IMG/VR virus record: IMGVR_UViG_3300038825_001092
Location: 1 to 31,780 of that record
Direction: 5' to 3' (one strand)
Source of the DNA: a virus
DNA length: 31,780 bases
Shown here: in pieces, positions 5,137-11,794 of the stretch
How the letters are laid out: the number at the start of each line of letters is the position of its first letter
Position numbering within the stretch: position 1 is the stretch's first letter
Made by a program: the position numbers and the translations under genes
Notes under the pieces: generated by a model
Database searches by the model: none
Told to the model about the DNA's origin: nothing
What the model saw: the letters and a program-made list of their open reading frames with translations, nothing else

Positions 5137-5819
5137 ATAAGACGTTCGGAAAACTAAACCAAATAAATGTTAACGAGGATACCGAAAAGAAAGGTAAGTT
5201 TACTTATCTATCCTGGTCACATGCCTGGAAATATGTCCAAAAAAATTCTGAGAATGCATCCTTCGAGTTGCTCGAGGATATCGTTTATCCAGACGGAACC
5301 AGGGAAGTCCGGTGCAGTGTCACAATCGATGGGGCCACGCATACCATGTGGCTTGCGGTTACAGATCACAACAACCGGGCGATCAAGAACCCTGATGCCA
5401 GGGCGGTCGGTGATTCACGGATGCGGTGCCTGGTAAAAGCCATAGCTTTGCATGGCCTGGGCTTGTACATCTACGCAAAGGAAGGGGTGCCGGAACGCGC
5501 ACCAGATCCCGAACCAGAAAACAAACCACCGCGCAAGAACCCGGACATCAGCGTCCACCCGCTCGAGCCAGAGGTTCAGACGTTCGAGCTGTACAACCGT
5601 GATGGTACGATCCGCGACACGTTCAACGATGAAAACCATTACACCGCTGCATATCTGGAGCTATTAACACAAGCGCAGAACGCGGGGGCAAATGCGGATA
5701 TGATCGATCAGTTCAAAGAGGCAAACAAAAATACAATCGATAAACTTGGATCTAACAATCAAACAAAGATCCAGGACAAAACAAAATGGGCGCGTACCCA
5801 GGCGAGTGTTAGCAAATGA
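5133..5819 (+). CDS. Sak3/DUF1071-type single-strand annealing protein
   Basis: The protein has 228 residues. The N-terminal domain has GKFTYLSWSHAWKYVQK, then YPDGTREVRCSVTIDG and DARAVGDSRMRCLVKAIALH with GLGLYIYAKEG. The S-W-x-x-A-W start and the [QD]-x-R-x-x-x-K-A-x-A-x-x-G-L-G-L-Y end are what I know of DUF1071/Sak3 recombinases. These anneal complementary single strands in phage recombination and late replication. A proline-rich linker and a helical C-terminal third follow. The gene sits between Gp157 and HTH genes, and an SSB-like gene lies elsewhere in the window, as SSAPs need. No exonuclease partner is seen. Confidence 0.8.
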   Translation: MNKTFGKLNQINVNEDTEKKGKFTYLSWSHAWKYVQKNSENASFELLEDIVYPDGTREVRCSVTIDGATHTMWLAVTDHNNRAIKNPDARAVGDSRMRCLVKAIALHGLGLYIYAKEGVPERAPDPEPENKPPRKNPDISVHPLEPEVQTFELYNRDGTIRDTFNDENHYTAAYLELLTQAQNAGANADMIDQFKEANKNTIDKLGSNNQTKIQDKTKWARTQASVSK

Positions 5820-6160
5820 TTGATGAATGGTTTGAAATGAAAACTCGGCATGAGGAGGAGATTGCCGAGTTCCTTCAGCGCATGGCCGACCAGGGATATT
5901 CACGTTCCCAGGCGGCCCAGCTTCTCAACAAAAACACTAGCTCAATCTCGTACATGGTTAAAAAGCACGAACTGAACTGGCCGATCAGATTGTCCGGGCA
6001 TGGCCGCAAGGGATACACGCCCGAGGATTATCGAGAGCTTGCAGAGGCCGGGTGCAGCAAAGCCGAAGCCGCTTTGGAACTGGGGGTGCATCGGAATACT
6101 GTTGATGAAATGGCCAAGGCACACAAGATTAAGTTCCGGGACGGAAGGCGGATCGTATGA
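5816..6160 (+). CDS. Protein with two helix-turn-helix units
   Basis: The protein has 114 residues. Two similar HTH segments are visible: GYSRSQAAQLLNKNTSSISY near residues 28-47, and AGCSKAEAALELGVHRNTVD near residues 77-97. Each is followed by a short basic stretch (KKHELNWP and KAHKIKFRDGRR). This resembles tandem Trp-repressor/homeodomain-like HTHs in phage regulators and small-terminase-like proteins. It overlaps Sak3 by ATGA and the next gene by ATGA. A DNA-binding regulatory role is likely; the target is unknown. Confidence 0.62.
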   Translation: MIDEWFEMKTRHEEEIAEFLQRMADQGYSRSQAAQLLNKNTSSISYMVKKHELNWPIRLSGHGRKGYTPEDYRELAEAGCSKAEAALELGVHRNTVDEMAKAHKIKFRDGRRIV

Positions 6161-6447
6161 AAACTGAGGCAGAACTAGCAGAGGAATGGGCAGAGCTTGC
6201 GAAAGCGGAACGCAAGGCCGTGAAGAAACGGGATGGTACAATCCCGAGGCATTCCAAAAACCAGTACACCGCAGAAGCCAGTTCGTATAATCCAGACATG
6301 GATAAAACCAGATCTTACAATCCAAAAAGATTTGAGGACATATGCCGACTGAGGGCAGAGGGTAAGTCAAACCGAAAGATTGCTGAGATCTTAAACGTCA
6401 GTGATACAAGCATCAGATATTGGCGAAGGCGTTACAAGATCGAGTGA
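6157..6447 (+). CDS. HTH protein with charged N-terminus
   Basis: The protein has 96 residues. The N-terminal third is a highly charged helix (EAELAEEWAELAKAERKAVK). The C-terminus is a compact HTH (RLRAEGKSNRKIAEILNVSD followed by TSIRYWRRRYKIE). This resembles its neighbour and may be a paralogue, because both end shortly after the recognition helix. It is likely a DNA-binding protein. It is the last gene of the tightly overlapped early block that begins at 4130. Confidence 0.58.
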   Translation: MKTEAELAEEWAELAKAERKAVKKRDGTIPRHSKNQYTAEASSYNPDMDKTRSYNPKRFEDICRLRAEGKSNRKIAEILNVSDTSIRYWRRRYKIE

Positions 6448-6451
6448 TAGC

Positions 6452-6553
6452 GTGGGTCGCTTCTGATGTCAGATGATTTGCCGATGGCATCAGTCAGATC
6501 AGGCAAGCCAGTTTACGGATATGTTAAAACTTACCGTCACCTTTGCGACCCAC
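6452..6553 (+). repeat. 9-bp inverted repeat enclosing a possible structured RNA
   Basis: GTGGGTCGC (6452-6460) is exactly complementary to GCGACCCAC (6545-6553). Inside it, CTGATG (6463-6468) can pair with CATCAG (6488-6493). The segment lies just after the last HTH gene and covers most of the possible 35-codon frame at 6466-6573. It could be a folded regulatory RNA that hides that frame's start. Confidence 0.4.
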
Positions 6554-6573
6554 TCAATGAGTTTACAGAATAA
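6466..6573 (+). CDS. Possible 35-aa peptide
   Basis: An open frame from the ATG at 6466 to a TAA at 6571-6573 encodes a peptide beginning MSDDLPMASVRSGKPVYGYV. No good ribosome site is visible, and the start lies inside a possible RNA hairpin. It fills the only gap in the early operon, and its stop is 13 bases before the next start. It resembles nothing I know. Confidence 0.3.
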   Translation: MSDDLPMASVRSGKPVYGYVKTYRHLCDPLNEFTE

Positions 6574-6586
6574 GGACAACAATGCA

Positions 6587-6802
6587 ATGGAACTGTTTAC
6601 AGCGTTTTATCTCGAATATGCAATCAATGGCCGGGAGATCCAGACCTACATAATCTTGCCCAGCTACGAAGCTTGCCAGGTTATGATCCGAGACAGTGAG
6701 GACATGTCCAAGTACATGTTTGCGGATGGTGATGTGAACATGTGGTGCCTGGATACAGGCGTCATTGCAAAGTCAATCAGGCCGAAGCTACGGCCCGACT
6801 GA
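6587..6802 (+). CDS. Small protein of unknown function, 71 aa
   Basis: The ATG at 6587 has AAGGA about 10 bases upstream; a longer frame from 6473 lacks a ribosome site. The product begins MELFTAFYLEYAINGREIQT and looks like a mixed alpha/beta domain, perhaps with strand-helix-strand order. It has no membrane segment or known motif. It is the last rightward gene. Its stop codon directly abuts the stop codon of the first gene on the other strand, so the early and late units converge with no spacer or visible terminator. Confidence 0.55.
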   Translation: MELFTAFYLEYAINGREIQTYIILPSYEACQVMIRDSEDMSKYMFADGDVNMWCLDTGVIAKSIRPKLRPD

Positions 6803-6919
6803 TTATTTCTTGGCGGCCATCATCTTTTTCATGGCTGCCTTTTTTAATTTGGGATCTTTCTTGTCTGCCTTCGATGGGCGCCCAACTTTAGATCCGTATG
6901 TACCTTTTCCGTATGGCAT
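6803..6919 (-). CDS. Tiny basic phage protein, 38 aa
   Basis: The frame reads MPYGKGTYGSKVGRPSKADK and then a Lys/Ala/Met-rich tail ending KKMMAAKK. The M-P-Y-G-K-G-T-Y-G-S-K-V-G-R-P opening is one I recall from many short phage gene products. A ribosome site AGGA lies 7 bases before the ATG, and its start overlaps the stop of the upstream gene (TAATG). Strong positive charge suggests nucleic-acid contact or a minor virion peptide. It is the last gene of the leftward unit. Confidence 0.62.
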   Translation of the reverse strand: MPYGKGTYGSKVGRPSKADKKDPKLKKAAMKKMMAAKK

Positions 6920-7044
6920 TATGTTGTCCTTTTTGTCATTCGTTTCTTAGCAACAGCTTTAAGATCCGCAGCCGTTATTTTCTTACGATCCCCAGCCATC
7001 GCCGCTAGCTTCTTTTGCTTGGGAGAATACTTTTCATATGGCAT
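6919..7044 (-). CDS. Tiny basic phage protein, 41 aa
   Basis: The frame begins MPYEKYSPKQKKLAAMAGDR and ends in a Lys/Arg-rich tail. Its start (M-P-Y) copies that of the next gene, so the two may be divergent duplicates. The ribosome site AAAGGG lies 6 bases before the ATG. The pattern Y-S-P-K-Q-K-K-x-A-x-x-A-G-D recurs in short marine phage proteins as I recall them. No function is known. Confidence 0.58.
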   Translation of the reverse strand: MPYEKYSPKQKKLAAMAGDRKKITAADLKAVAKKRMTKRTT

Positions 7045-7047
7045 AAC

Positions 7048-7251
7048 TTACCCTTTCAAGATATCTGCATCAGCCTTACGCGCACCGCCTTTGCCCGTAG
7101 CCGCGCTACGAAGCCGCCCCATAGCCCATTGGTGTGCGCTTACCTTGGGCCGAGATCCGCTCGAATAGTACGCTCCCAGGCCGCGCTTGTAAATCTTACG
7201 GGCCTTTTCCATGCCGCCAACCTTGCTAACTAAATCCGCTGGTAGTTTCAT
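7048..7251 (-). CDS. DUF5824-like C-terminal half (SSGSRP protein)
   Basis: The protein has 67 residues. The core GLGAYYSSGSRPKVSAHQWA is followed by MGRLRSAATGKGGARKADAD. The G-x-G-A-Y-Y-S-S-G-S-R-P signature, the W, the R-L-x-S and the terminal D-x-D-I-L match what I remember of DUF5824, a family of giant viruses and some phages. In those proteins the signature is the C-terminal part of one chain. Here the preceding part appears to be the separate upstream gene at 7248-7433, joined by an ATGA overlap. Function is unknown. It is a late, probably virion or lysis-linked gene. Confidence 0.55.
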   Translation of the reverse strand: MKLPADLVSKVGGMEKARKIYKRGLGAYYSSGSRPKVSAHQWAMGRLRSAATGKGGARKADADILKG

Positions 7252-7433
7252 CGCTGTGACCTTTGCTTGCTGATCTTGTCCATCATCGCCGGGGTAAGCT
7301 TGCCCATTTTGTAGAGCGCCCTGGTGCGCATGATCTCTCTGCGCGTAGCCTCCGGATCTTTCGAACCCTTCACATACTTCTTGGGAATGCCAGACTTCTT
7401 GTCCTTGGGAACTGGCGCAAACCTACGATTCAT
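7248..7433 (-). CDS. Small basic protein, possible N-terminal half of DUF5824
   Basis: The protein has 61 residues, and the core GIPKKYVKGSKDPEATRREI is followed by MRTRALYKMGKL. DUF5824 proteins, as I recall them, carry a P-K-K-Y-V...L block, then a charged helix and Y-K-x-G-K, before the GAYYSSGSRP block, which here starts the next gene. The two genes therefore look like one family split in two. It overlaps the endolysin by 11 bases and has its ribosome site GGAG inside that gene. Confidence 0.52.
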   Translation of the reverse strand: MNRRFAPVPKDKKSGIPKKYVKGSKDPEATRREIMRTRALYKMGKLTPAMMDKISKQRSQR

Positions 7434-7941
7434 TCGCCATCTCCAATGCAGTCTCTAGTGTTTCTTTGTTTCGCCGAGTCCAACCCTTGCCGAATGTATC
7501 GAACGTATTTAGCCCCTCATAGAACCGTTGACGTTCCGCATAGATGCCCTCGATCAGATCCTTTGCGTCATGGTTAGCCACAAGTTGCAATGTCTTTGGC
7601 CCTATGGCGCCGTCCCTGGTAGCACCCACCTGGCGCTGCAATGCCTTGGCCGCACGACCCGTGCCAGAGTTTACCGCCCAATCAAACACTGCCCAATCCA
7701 GGCCGCTATCGAGATCGTCACAACGGCATCGATCCCAGTAATTCTTTTTGTAGATCGGAGCCACATCCTCATGGGTTAGATCTTTCATTTCTTCGATGGT
7801 TACTTCCCGGCCAACCCAAGCCTCATAGACCTTCTTGGTTACACCGAGATTAGTTGCACCACCTGGATCACGCGGATGATTTACAAAACCACCTTCGTGT
7901 TTCAGCAACATCTCTAAAGATTTCTCAAAATTCTGTAGCAT
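7423..7941 (-). CDS. Endolysin, GH108 N-acetylmuramidase
   Basis: The protein has 172 residues from the ATG at 7941; an in-frame GTG just before it (7944) is less well spaced from GAGG. The N-terminus has LKHEGGFVNHPRDPGGATNL, the GH108 signature with the catalytic Glu (E16) in E-G-G. It continues through an NYWDRCRCDDL block and ends in a domain with RDGAIGPKTL like the PG_binding_3 domain that accompanies GH108. It would cleave glycan chains of peptidoglycan. No signal peptide is visible, so it depends on the holin genes just upstream. The upstream stop and this start share TGATG. Confidence 0.88.
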   Translation of the reverse strand: MLQNFEKSLEMLLKHEGGFVNHPRDPGGATNLGVTKKVYEAWVGREVTIEEMKDLTHEDVAPIYKKNYWDRCRCDDLDSGLDWAVFDWAVNSGTGRAAKALQRQVGATRDGAIGPKTLQLVANHDAKDLIEGIYAERQRFYEGLNTFDTFGKGWTRRNKETLETALEMANES

Positions 7942-8324
7942 CACTTCCTCTTAAAGAATGTTTGAACTCCACGGACACCAAAGCTTGCTGAGATTGCAAT
8001 GCCCAGGGAATAGAAATACCAGTCCGGCGCTTTGTCCAGTTGCTCGAAGCCGCGCTCTACCCAGCCCTCGGCCCCTGGTATCCAACATAAAAGCAGGGGC
8101 AAACTCAGGACTATCACGAACCACTCGTCTTTCCATGAGGACTTCGAACCCTCCGCCATGATCCTTTCCCAATCCGCAATCGATGTTTCTTTGCTGAGAA
8201 GGATCTTCGCTTTCGCTTCCGCCTCTGTCAGTTTTAGCTTTGCATCCGCAGCTTGCTTGTCTGCCTTGCCTTTGAGCCAGCCCCCGGCAAGCTCTGTCAA
8301 TGGACCGATCAGTGCTTGCAACAT
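7941..8324 (-). CDS. GTA-type holin-like membrane protein
   Basis: The protein has 127 residues. A Lys/Ala/Glu-rich helical N-terminal half (KADKQAADAKLKLTEAEAKA) leads to SKSSWKDEWFVIVLSLPLLL, with a hydrophobic span at about 69-84, a W-rich turn and a second span at 102-119. The K-D-E-W-F/W element and two or three C-terminal spans match the 'holin of 3TMs, for gene-transfer release' family. It probably permeabilises the inner membrane for the endolysin encoded next. The ATG at 8324 has AGGAG 8 bases upstream and is preceded by an in-frame GTG at 8327. Confidence 0.72.
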   Translation of the reverse strand: MLQALIGPLTELAGGWLKGKADKQAADAKLKLTEAEAKAKILLSKETSIADWERIMAEGSKSSWKDEWFVIVLSLPLLLCWIPGAEGWVERGFEQLDKAPDWYFYSLGIAISASFGVRGVQTFFKRK

Positions 8325-8524
8325 CACTTACTCTCCTTGCCGTTTAACCAAATGCCGAAGCATCCCGTAAGCGCCCCCATACAAACGCTAACAAGCCCGG
8401 CCTGGGCATTGCTTGGGCTTTCCAGAGACATAAACCAATGAACGCTCTGATATGTTAAGACTGTGACCGCCAGCATCATCAAGCGTGGCAAGATTTTCCA
8501 ATCATCTATAAACGTCTTAGCCAT
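8324..8524 (-). CDS. Small two-span membrane protein, probable holin
   Basis: The protein has 66 residues, with two hydrophobic helices: ILPRLMMLAVTVLTYQSVHW near the N-terminus and AGLVSVCMGALTGCFGIWL near the C-terminus. It has a short basic tail. Two spans in about 66 residues next to an endolysin is the usual layout of class II holins. The R-L-M-M-L-A...V-H-W-F-M pattern occurs in other marine phage proteins as I recall. It is the first gene after the promoter at 8561-8589. The following holin-like gene may work with it as antiholin or partner. Confidence 0.65.
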   Translation of the reverse strand: MAKTFIDDWKILPRLMMLAVTVLTYQSVHWFMSLESPSNAQAGLVSVCMGALTGCFGIWLNGKESK

Positions 8525-8560
8525 TCCATATAACCTTTCGCTATCCGTCTATCGTGGGTG

Positions 8561-8589
8561 ATAATAACCAATTTATTGTCATCGGTCAA
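8561..8589 (-). promoter_or_regulatory. Sigma70-type promoter for the lysis genes
   Basis: On the minus strand TTGACC (8589-8584), a 17-base spacer and TATTAT (8566-8561). The start would be near 8554, about 30 bases before the first holin-like gene. It lies in the only real gap (8525-8608) in this part of the leftward unit, and its -35 equals that of the early promoter. Confidence 0.62.
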
Positions 8590-8608
8590 AACACCCCACC
8601 TGTTTCTA

Positions 8609-8785
8609 CTAAGTTCCACTAACCTCAAGGCAAGCTACAGTCTGACTGTTGTGTACAATCAAACCCTCCTGTGCCTTTCTTCTCTCCTGTTCGCATTCCT
8701 GTAACGTACCAAATGACGGGCCAATCTGATAATATTTCAACGAAGCTGCAGGAATGTACTGTATGAACACAAGTATATACAACAT
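8609..8785 (-). CDS. Small exported protein with two cysteines, 58 aa
   Basis: The N-terminus MLYILVFIQYIPAASL looks like a short signal or anchor segment. The mature part reads YYQIGPSFGTLQECEQERRK and ends VACLEVSGT, with two Cys that could pair in the periplasm. The ATG at 8785 shares TGATG with the previous stop. A small secreted protein beside the lysis genes suggests a role in outer-membrane disruption or envelope protection. It lacks a clear lipobox, so a spanin call is not supported. Confidence 0.5.
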   Translation of the reverse strand: MLYILVFIQYIPAASLKYYQIGPSFGTLQECEQERRKAQEGLIVHNSQTVACLEVSGT

Positions 8786-9252
8786 CACCACTTCCCCGCG
8801 TTTCTACCAAGCCACCAGAGAACGCCAACCAGAGCAACGATACCACCCACTACGCATAGGATGGTTACAATCAACTCAATGCGCTCCTCACGCTCCCTCT
8901 CCGCGCGTCTACGAGCCTCTTTACGAGCAATCCTAGCATCGGCTTGATACTTCACCCACCGATCCCATGTGCCAGGGGGCGCATACAAGCGACACCATTC
9001 CTCAAGCTCCTTGCGCTTGGCTTTCATTTCTTCGAGATGTTGGAAGTGTTCCCAATCCGAGATGTCTTTACCTAATGCTTTGGCAAACGGATTGTCTTTG
9101 CGCTTCTTGTATTCTTCTTGCAGGGTTTCTTCTGCGTGTAGAAACTTGCCAACCTCTGACACTAGGCCAGTAACTTCCTTGCCATTCTGTAAGCAAGTTC
9201 GAATGACACCGTAAGCTGCATTAGCTGCGGCTATGGTTTCAAGGATAGCCAT
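8785..9252 (-). CDS. Phage protein with C-terminal membrane anchor, 155 aa
   Basis: It begins MAILETIAAANAAYGVIRTC and continues through charged helices. A conserved-looking RLYAPPGTWDRWVKYQADAR segment and an Arg/Glu-rich helix follow. A single hydrophobic span lies at about 125-148 (IVTILCVVGGIVALVGVLWW). The same opening and W-x-x-W/F-x-x-x-Q-A-x-A-R-x-A-R motif is familiar to me from unnamed proteins in many marine phages. Function is unknown. The anchor and position near the lysis genes point to the inner membrane, but a structural role is possible. Confidence 0.62.
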   Translation of the reverse strand: MAILETIAAANAAYGVIRTCLQNGKEVTGLVSEVGKFLHAEETLQEEYKKRKDNPFAKALGKDISDWEHFQHLEEMKAKRKELEEWCRLYAPPGTWDRWVKYQADARIARKEARRRAEREREERIELIVTILCVVGGIVALVGVLWWLGRNAGKW

Positions 9253-9253
9253 G

Positions 9254-9394
9254 TCATTTCACTAAAGCATCATTCAACAGAATGATCTCCAGCCTTTGCA
9301 CGGCTAACTGTAGCTCGTTCGTGGTCTTAATGTTCCACCCAATCAATCCCATGACCGCAGCGAACAGCACGGATATGATTGCCTTTTGATCCAT
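9254..9394 (-). CDS. One-span membrane peptide, 46 aa
   Basis: The frame begins MDQKAIISVLFAAVMGLIGW, a hydrophobic N-terminal helix. It continues with a polar helix (TNELQLAVQRLEIILLNDAL). The start shares TGATG with the previous stop, and the end is one base from the next ATG. Two such small membrane genes in a row suggest a multi-part lysis or envelope set. No family is recognised. Confidence 0.58.
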   Translation of the reverse strand: MDQKAIISVLFAAVMGLIGWNIKTTNELQLAVQRLEIILLNDALVK

Positions 9395-9585
9395 CAGGTC
9401 ATGAAGCTCATGCGTAGAAGAAGAATAATGACAGTAGCAGATGAGCCGATCATAATGGCCTCTAGTCTTTTGACACGATTAAACAAGTCGCGGAACTGAA
9501 TATCCATTTCCGTTTTCATAGCGACTAATTGCTTTTCAATCTGATCAATGCGTTCGTGCGCTGATGATACAGTGCGCTTGTCCAT
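9394..9585 (-). CDS. XhlA-like coiled-coil membrane peptide, 63 aa
   Basis: I choose the ATG at 9585, which has GGGGA upstream. A longer frame starts with TTG at 9606 and overlaps the previous gene. The N-terminal two thirds are a coiled coil (ERIDQIEKQLVAMKTEMDIQ, then RDLFNRVKRLEAIM), and a C-terminal span follows (SSATVIILLLRMSF). This is the plan of haemolysin XhlA-like proteins associated with holins. It is probably part of the extended lysis cassette. Confidence 0.55.
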   Translation of the reverse strand: MDKRTVSSAHERIDQIEKQLVAMKTEMDIQFRDLFNRVKRLEAIMIGSSATVIILLLRMSFMT

Positions 9586-9589
9586 ACGA

Positions 9590-9811
9590 TTATTCCCCTG
9601 CCGCAATCGCTGCGTCTACAGCGGTCATGTCCTCATTAGTCCAGAAGTCTTTAGCCTTCATCAACTTTAGATGCTCCACGTTCCGTGTTAGGCAAGCTGC
9701 CCAATCCTCATCAGACATATCCTCGGGCTGCCCTGCATTGATTAAATCAACGCTGTCACCCATTGCCTTGTAGTGCTGTGCGATTTCTTCGGCTGTTGGA
9801 ATGTCAATCAT
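9590..9811 (-). CDS. Small acidic protein after the tail fibre, 73 aa
   Basis: The sequence contains the block WAACLTRNVEHLKLMKAKDF and ends WTNEDMTAVDAAIAAGE. The ribosome site AGGAG is 6 bases before the ATG. It lies directly downstream of the distal fibre gene, where phages often encode fibre assembly chaperones. I do not recognise the family. Similar short acidic proteins with a W-T-x-E-D-x-x-A-[VI]-x-A-A ending recur after fibre genes. Confidence 0.55.
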   Translation of the reverse strand: MIDIPTAEEIAQHYKAMGDSVDLINAGQPEDMSDEDWAACLTRNVEHLKLMKAKDFWTNEDMTAVDAAIAAGE

Positions 9812-9820
9812 ATCTATCTC

Positions 9821-11794
9821 CTATGCGACTTTGACGATGATCTTTGCACGACCATCATCTTCTATTGCGATTACCTTACCTACAGCTGACATGTATTGTT
9901 CCAGCGTTGGAGAGGATACCGCTTGACCTGTAATACCTGTGCCATCTTGAATAGGAATAATAAAGTCACCGACACTTGCACCTGTGACGTTTACTGGTAC
10001 TTGCCCTGAGAACGCTATACGATCTACAGTTTGTCTTGCTGCCTCAAGTAAATCACCTTCTAAATCAGCACCCCAAGTATCTCCACCCACATAAGAGGGG
10101 TCTGTTGATTTAACAACAAAAGATATTGCATCATCCCATACATTTGTAAGTTTACCATTTACATCAATCCCACAAATGTCACCTTTTTGAATAGTAAAAG
10201 ATGTATTTGTTTTAACCATGTATTCTGCATAGTCTGCACCAGAAGCATTAATAGTTCCACTTGCATTAATGGACCGCCCTGTGCCAGTCACACGCCCACA
10301 AAAGATTGCTGTTGATGAACCGTTCCAACCCTCCGCATTAACAGAACCATCACCTTTTGCAACTATTGATCTATTTCCACCAATGGGGGAAACACTGAAG
10401 TCTGTTGTAGATCGCCAACCACTAGAGTCATAATACATGCGCGGATTACCATTCCCATCAGACAGCACGATATTGCTGCTTGAGGTGCGGATGTCTAGGC
10501 CGCCTTGGTTGCCTGTAAATCCACCAAGGATAGTATTGAATTGACCAGTGGTAACGTCTTTACCGCAGCCATTCGCATAACCTGTTCCAACAAAAGTATT
10601 GCCACGGCCAGTAGTGGCATTTTCCCCTGCCTTAAATCCAACAAAACAAGCATAATCTCCACTGGTCATAGTGGTGCCCGCCTGATGACCTATAGCCACG
10701 TTTTGTGACGAAGTGCTATTTCTTAATGCGCTATCACCCATTGCTACGTTATAGGCCCCCGTAGTGTTTACGCGTAAAGAACTGCCGCCCACCGCTACGT
10801 TAAATGTTCCCGTAGTATTTGACAGCAAGGCACTCTCACCAAAGGCGTGGTTATAATCACCCGTTGTGTTTGCGGTTAGCGCTTGGAAACCGAATGCTGT
10901 TATAGCACCTGTGGTGTTAGAGTATCCCGCTTGATATCCCACGGCTGTGTTGTTGCTTGCGGTGGTGTTGGAGCCTAAAGTAAGATAACCGACAGCCACA
11001 TTACTATTGCCTGTGGTGTTTGAAGACAATGCGTTGCGACCAACTGCCGTGTTGTCTATCCCAGTTGTGTTTGCATAAAGTGCAGCACGACCAACTGCTG
11101 TTAGGCTAGAACCTGTAGTGTTTGTATAAGCCGATAAATACCCGACTGCCGTGTTGTCGGATGCGGTGGTGTTATTTAGAAGTGCATCCGTACCAATCGC
11201 TGTATTGCTGGCTCCTGAAGTTGTTACGCTAAGAGCATTAGCGCCAACAGCCACATTGTCGTGCCCTGTCATTATGGCACCACCACCAGCACCATACCCT
11301 ACTAATGTTGTATCATCAGTTGTTGTTGCAGCATCACCAGCTTTGGAACCTAGTATAGTATTTCTGCTACCTGTGGTAATATCGTGACCAGCTTCATCAC
11401 CGACCGCTACGTTATCTGCTCCAGAAGTATTTGCGTTAAGAGCTTGATAGCCAACCGCAGTATTGTCTGTTGCTGTAGTAGATGTTTCTAATGCACCACT
11501 GCCAACCGCCACATTGTTGCTTGCGGTGGTATTTGCTGTAAGAGCAGCATAGCCGATTGCCACGTTGCCCCCACCTGGGCTTGATCCATCTAAGCTGTCT
11601 AACGCAGTGCTGCCCAGCGCTACGTTGTTCGAGCCAGTGGGATAATTCGCCAGAAGATCAAAGCCGCCAGCCGTGGATCCATCATGGACCCGCAGTCTTT
11701 TGGTTGTAGTATCGTAAGTAAGTTCACCTTGTGCGCCAGTAAAAGCGTCATTGTCTGCTTTATTACCGCGACGAATTTGTACTTGTGTAGCCAT
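9821..11794 (-). CDS. Distal tail fibre with YadA-like repeats and self-cleaving C-terminus
   Basis: The protein has 657 residues. The N-terminus (MATQVQIRRGNKADNDAFTG then GELTYDTTTKRLRVHDGST) is the common fibre-start domain seen in Mtd-like proteins. About residues 50-400 are 16-17-residue repeats of the type NTAVGxxALxxNTTGxxN, like trimeric autotransporter heads. The C-terminal part has ADYAEYM, GDICGIDVNGKL and ISFVVKSTDPSYVGG. It ends AIEDDGRAKIIVKVA, resembling the Peptidase_G2 autoproteolytic trimerisation domain. It should bind the host receptor, attached through the adaptor encoded upstream. Base use is more AT-rich than the neighbouring genes and nearly free of CCWGG, a sign of separate origin. 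Confidence 0.78.
   Translation of the reverse strand: MATQVQIRRGNKADNDAFTGAQGELTYDTTTKRLRVHDGSTAGGFDLLANYPTGSNNVALGSTALDSLDGSSPGGGNVAIGYAALTANTTASNNVAVGSGALETSTTATDNTAVGYQALNANTSGADNVAVGDEAGHDITTGSRNTILGSKAGDAATTTDDTTLVGYGAGGGAIMTGHDNVAVGANALSVTTSGASNTAIGTDALLNNTTASDNTAVGYLSAYTNTTGSSLTAVGRAALYANTTGIDNTAVGRNALSSNTTGNSNVAVGYLTLGSNTTASNNTAVGYQAGYSNTTGAITAFGFQALTANTTGDYNHAFGESALLSNTTGTFNVAVGGSSLRVNTTGAYNVAMGDSALRNSTSSQNVAIGHQAGTTMTSGDYACFVGFKAGENATTGRGNTFVGTGYANGCGKDVTTGQFNTILGGFTGNQGGLDIRTSSSNIVLSDGNGNPRMYYDSSGWRSTTDFSVSPIGGNRSIVAKGDGSVNAEGWNGSSTAIFCGRVTGTGRSINASGTINASGADYAEYMVKTNTSFTIQKGDICGIDVNGKLTNVWDDAISFVVKSTDPSYVGGDTWGADLEGDLLEAARQTVDRIAFSGQVPVNVTGASVGDFIIPIQDGTGITGQAVSSPTLEQYMSAVGKVIAIEDDGRAKIIVKVA
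10680..11560 (-). repeat. Fibre repeat array, about 51-bp units
   Basis: The DNA encodes about 17 degenerate copies of a 16-17-residue unit (AVG..AL..NTTG..N). The units are similar but not identical, so the array has diverged at DNA level. Unit number could still change by slippage or recombination. Confidence 0.75.

Noticed and set aside
8609-9252. i-spanin/o-spanin pair
   Set aside because: The anchored protein has its membrane span at the C-terminus and the small exported one lacks a lipobox, so the spanin layout is not met.
10680-11560. CRISPR-like or other non-coding repeat array
   Set aside because: The repeats are in frame, degenerate and encode 16-17-residue fibre units; there are no unique spacers.
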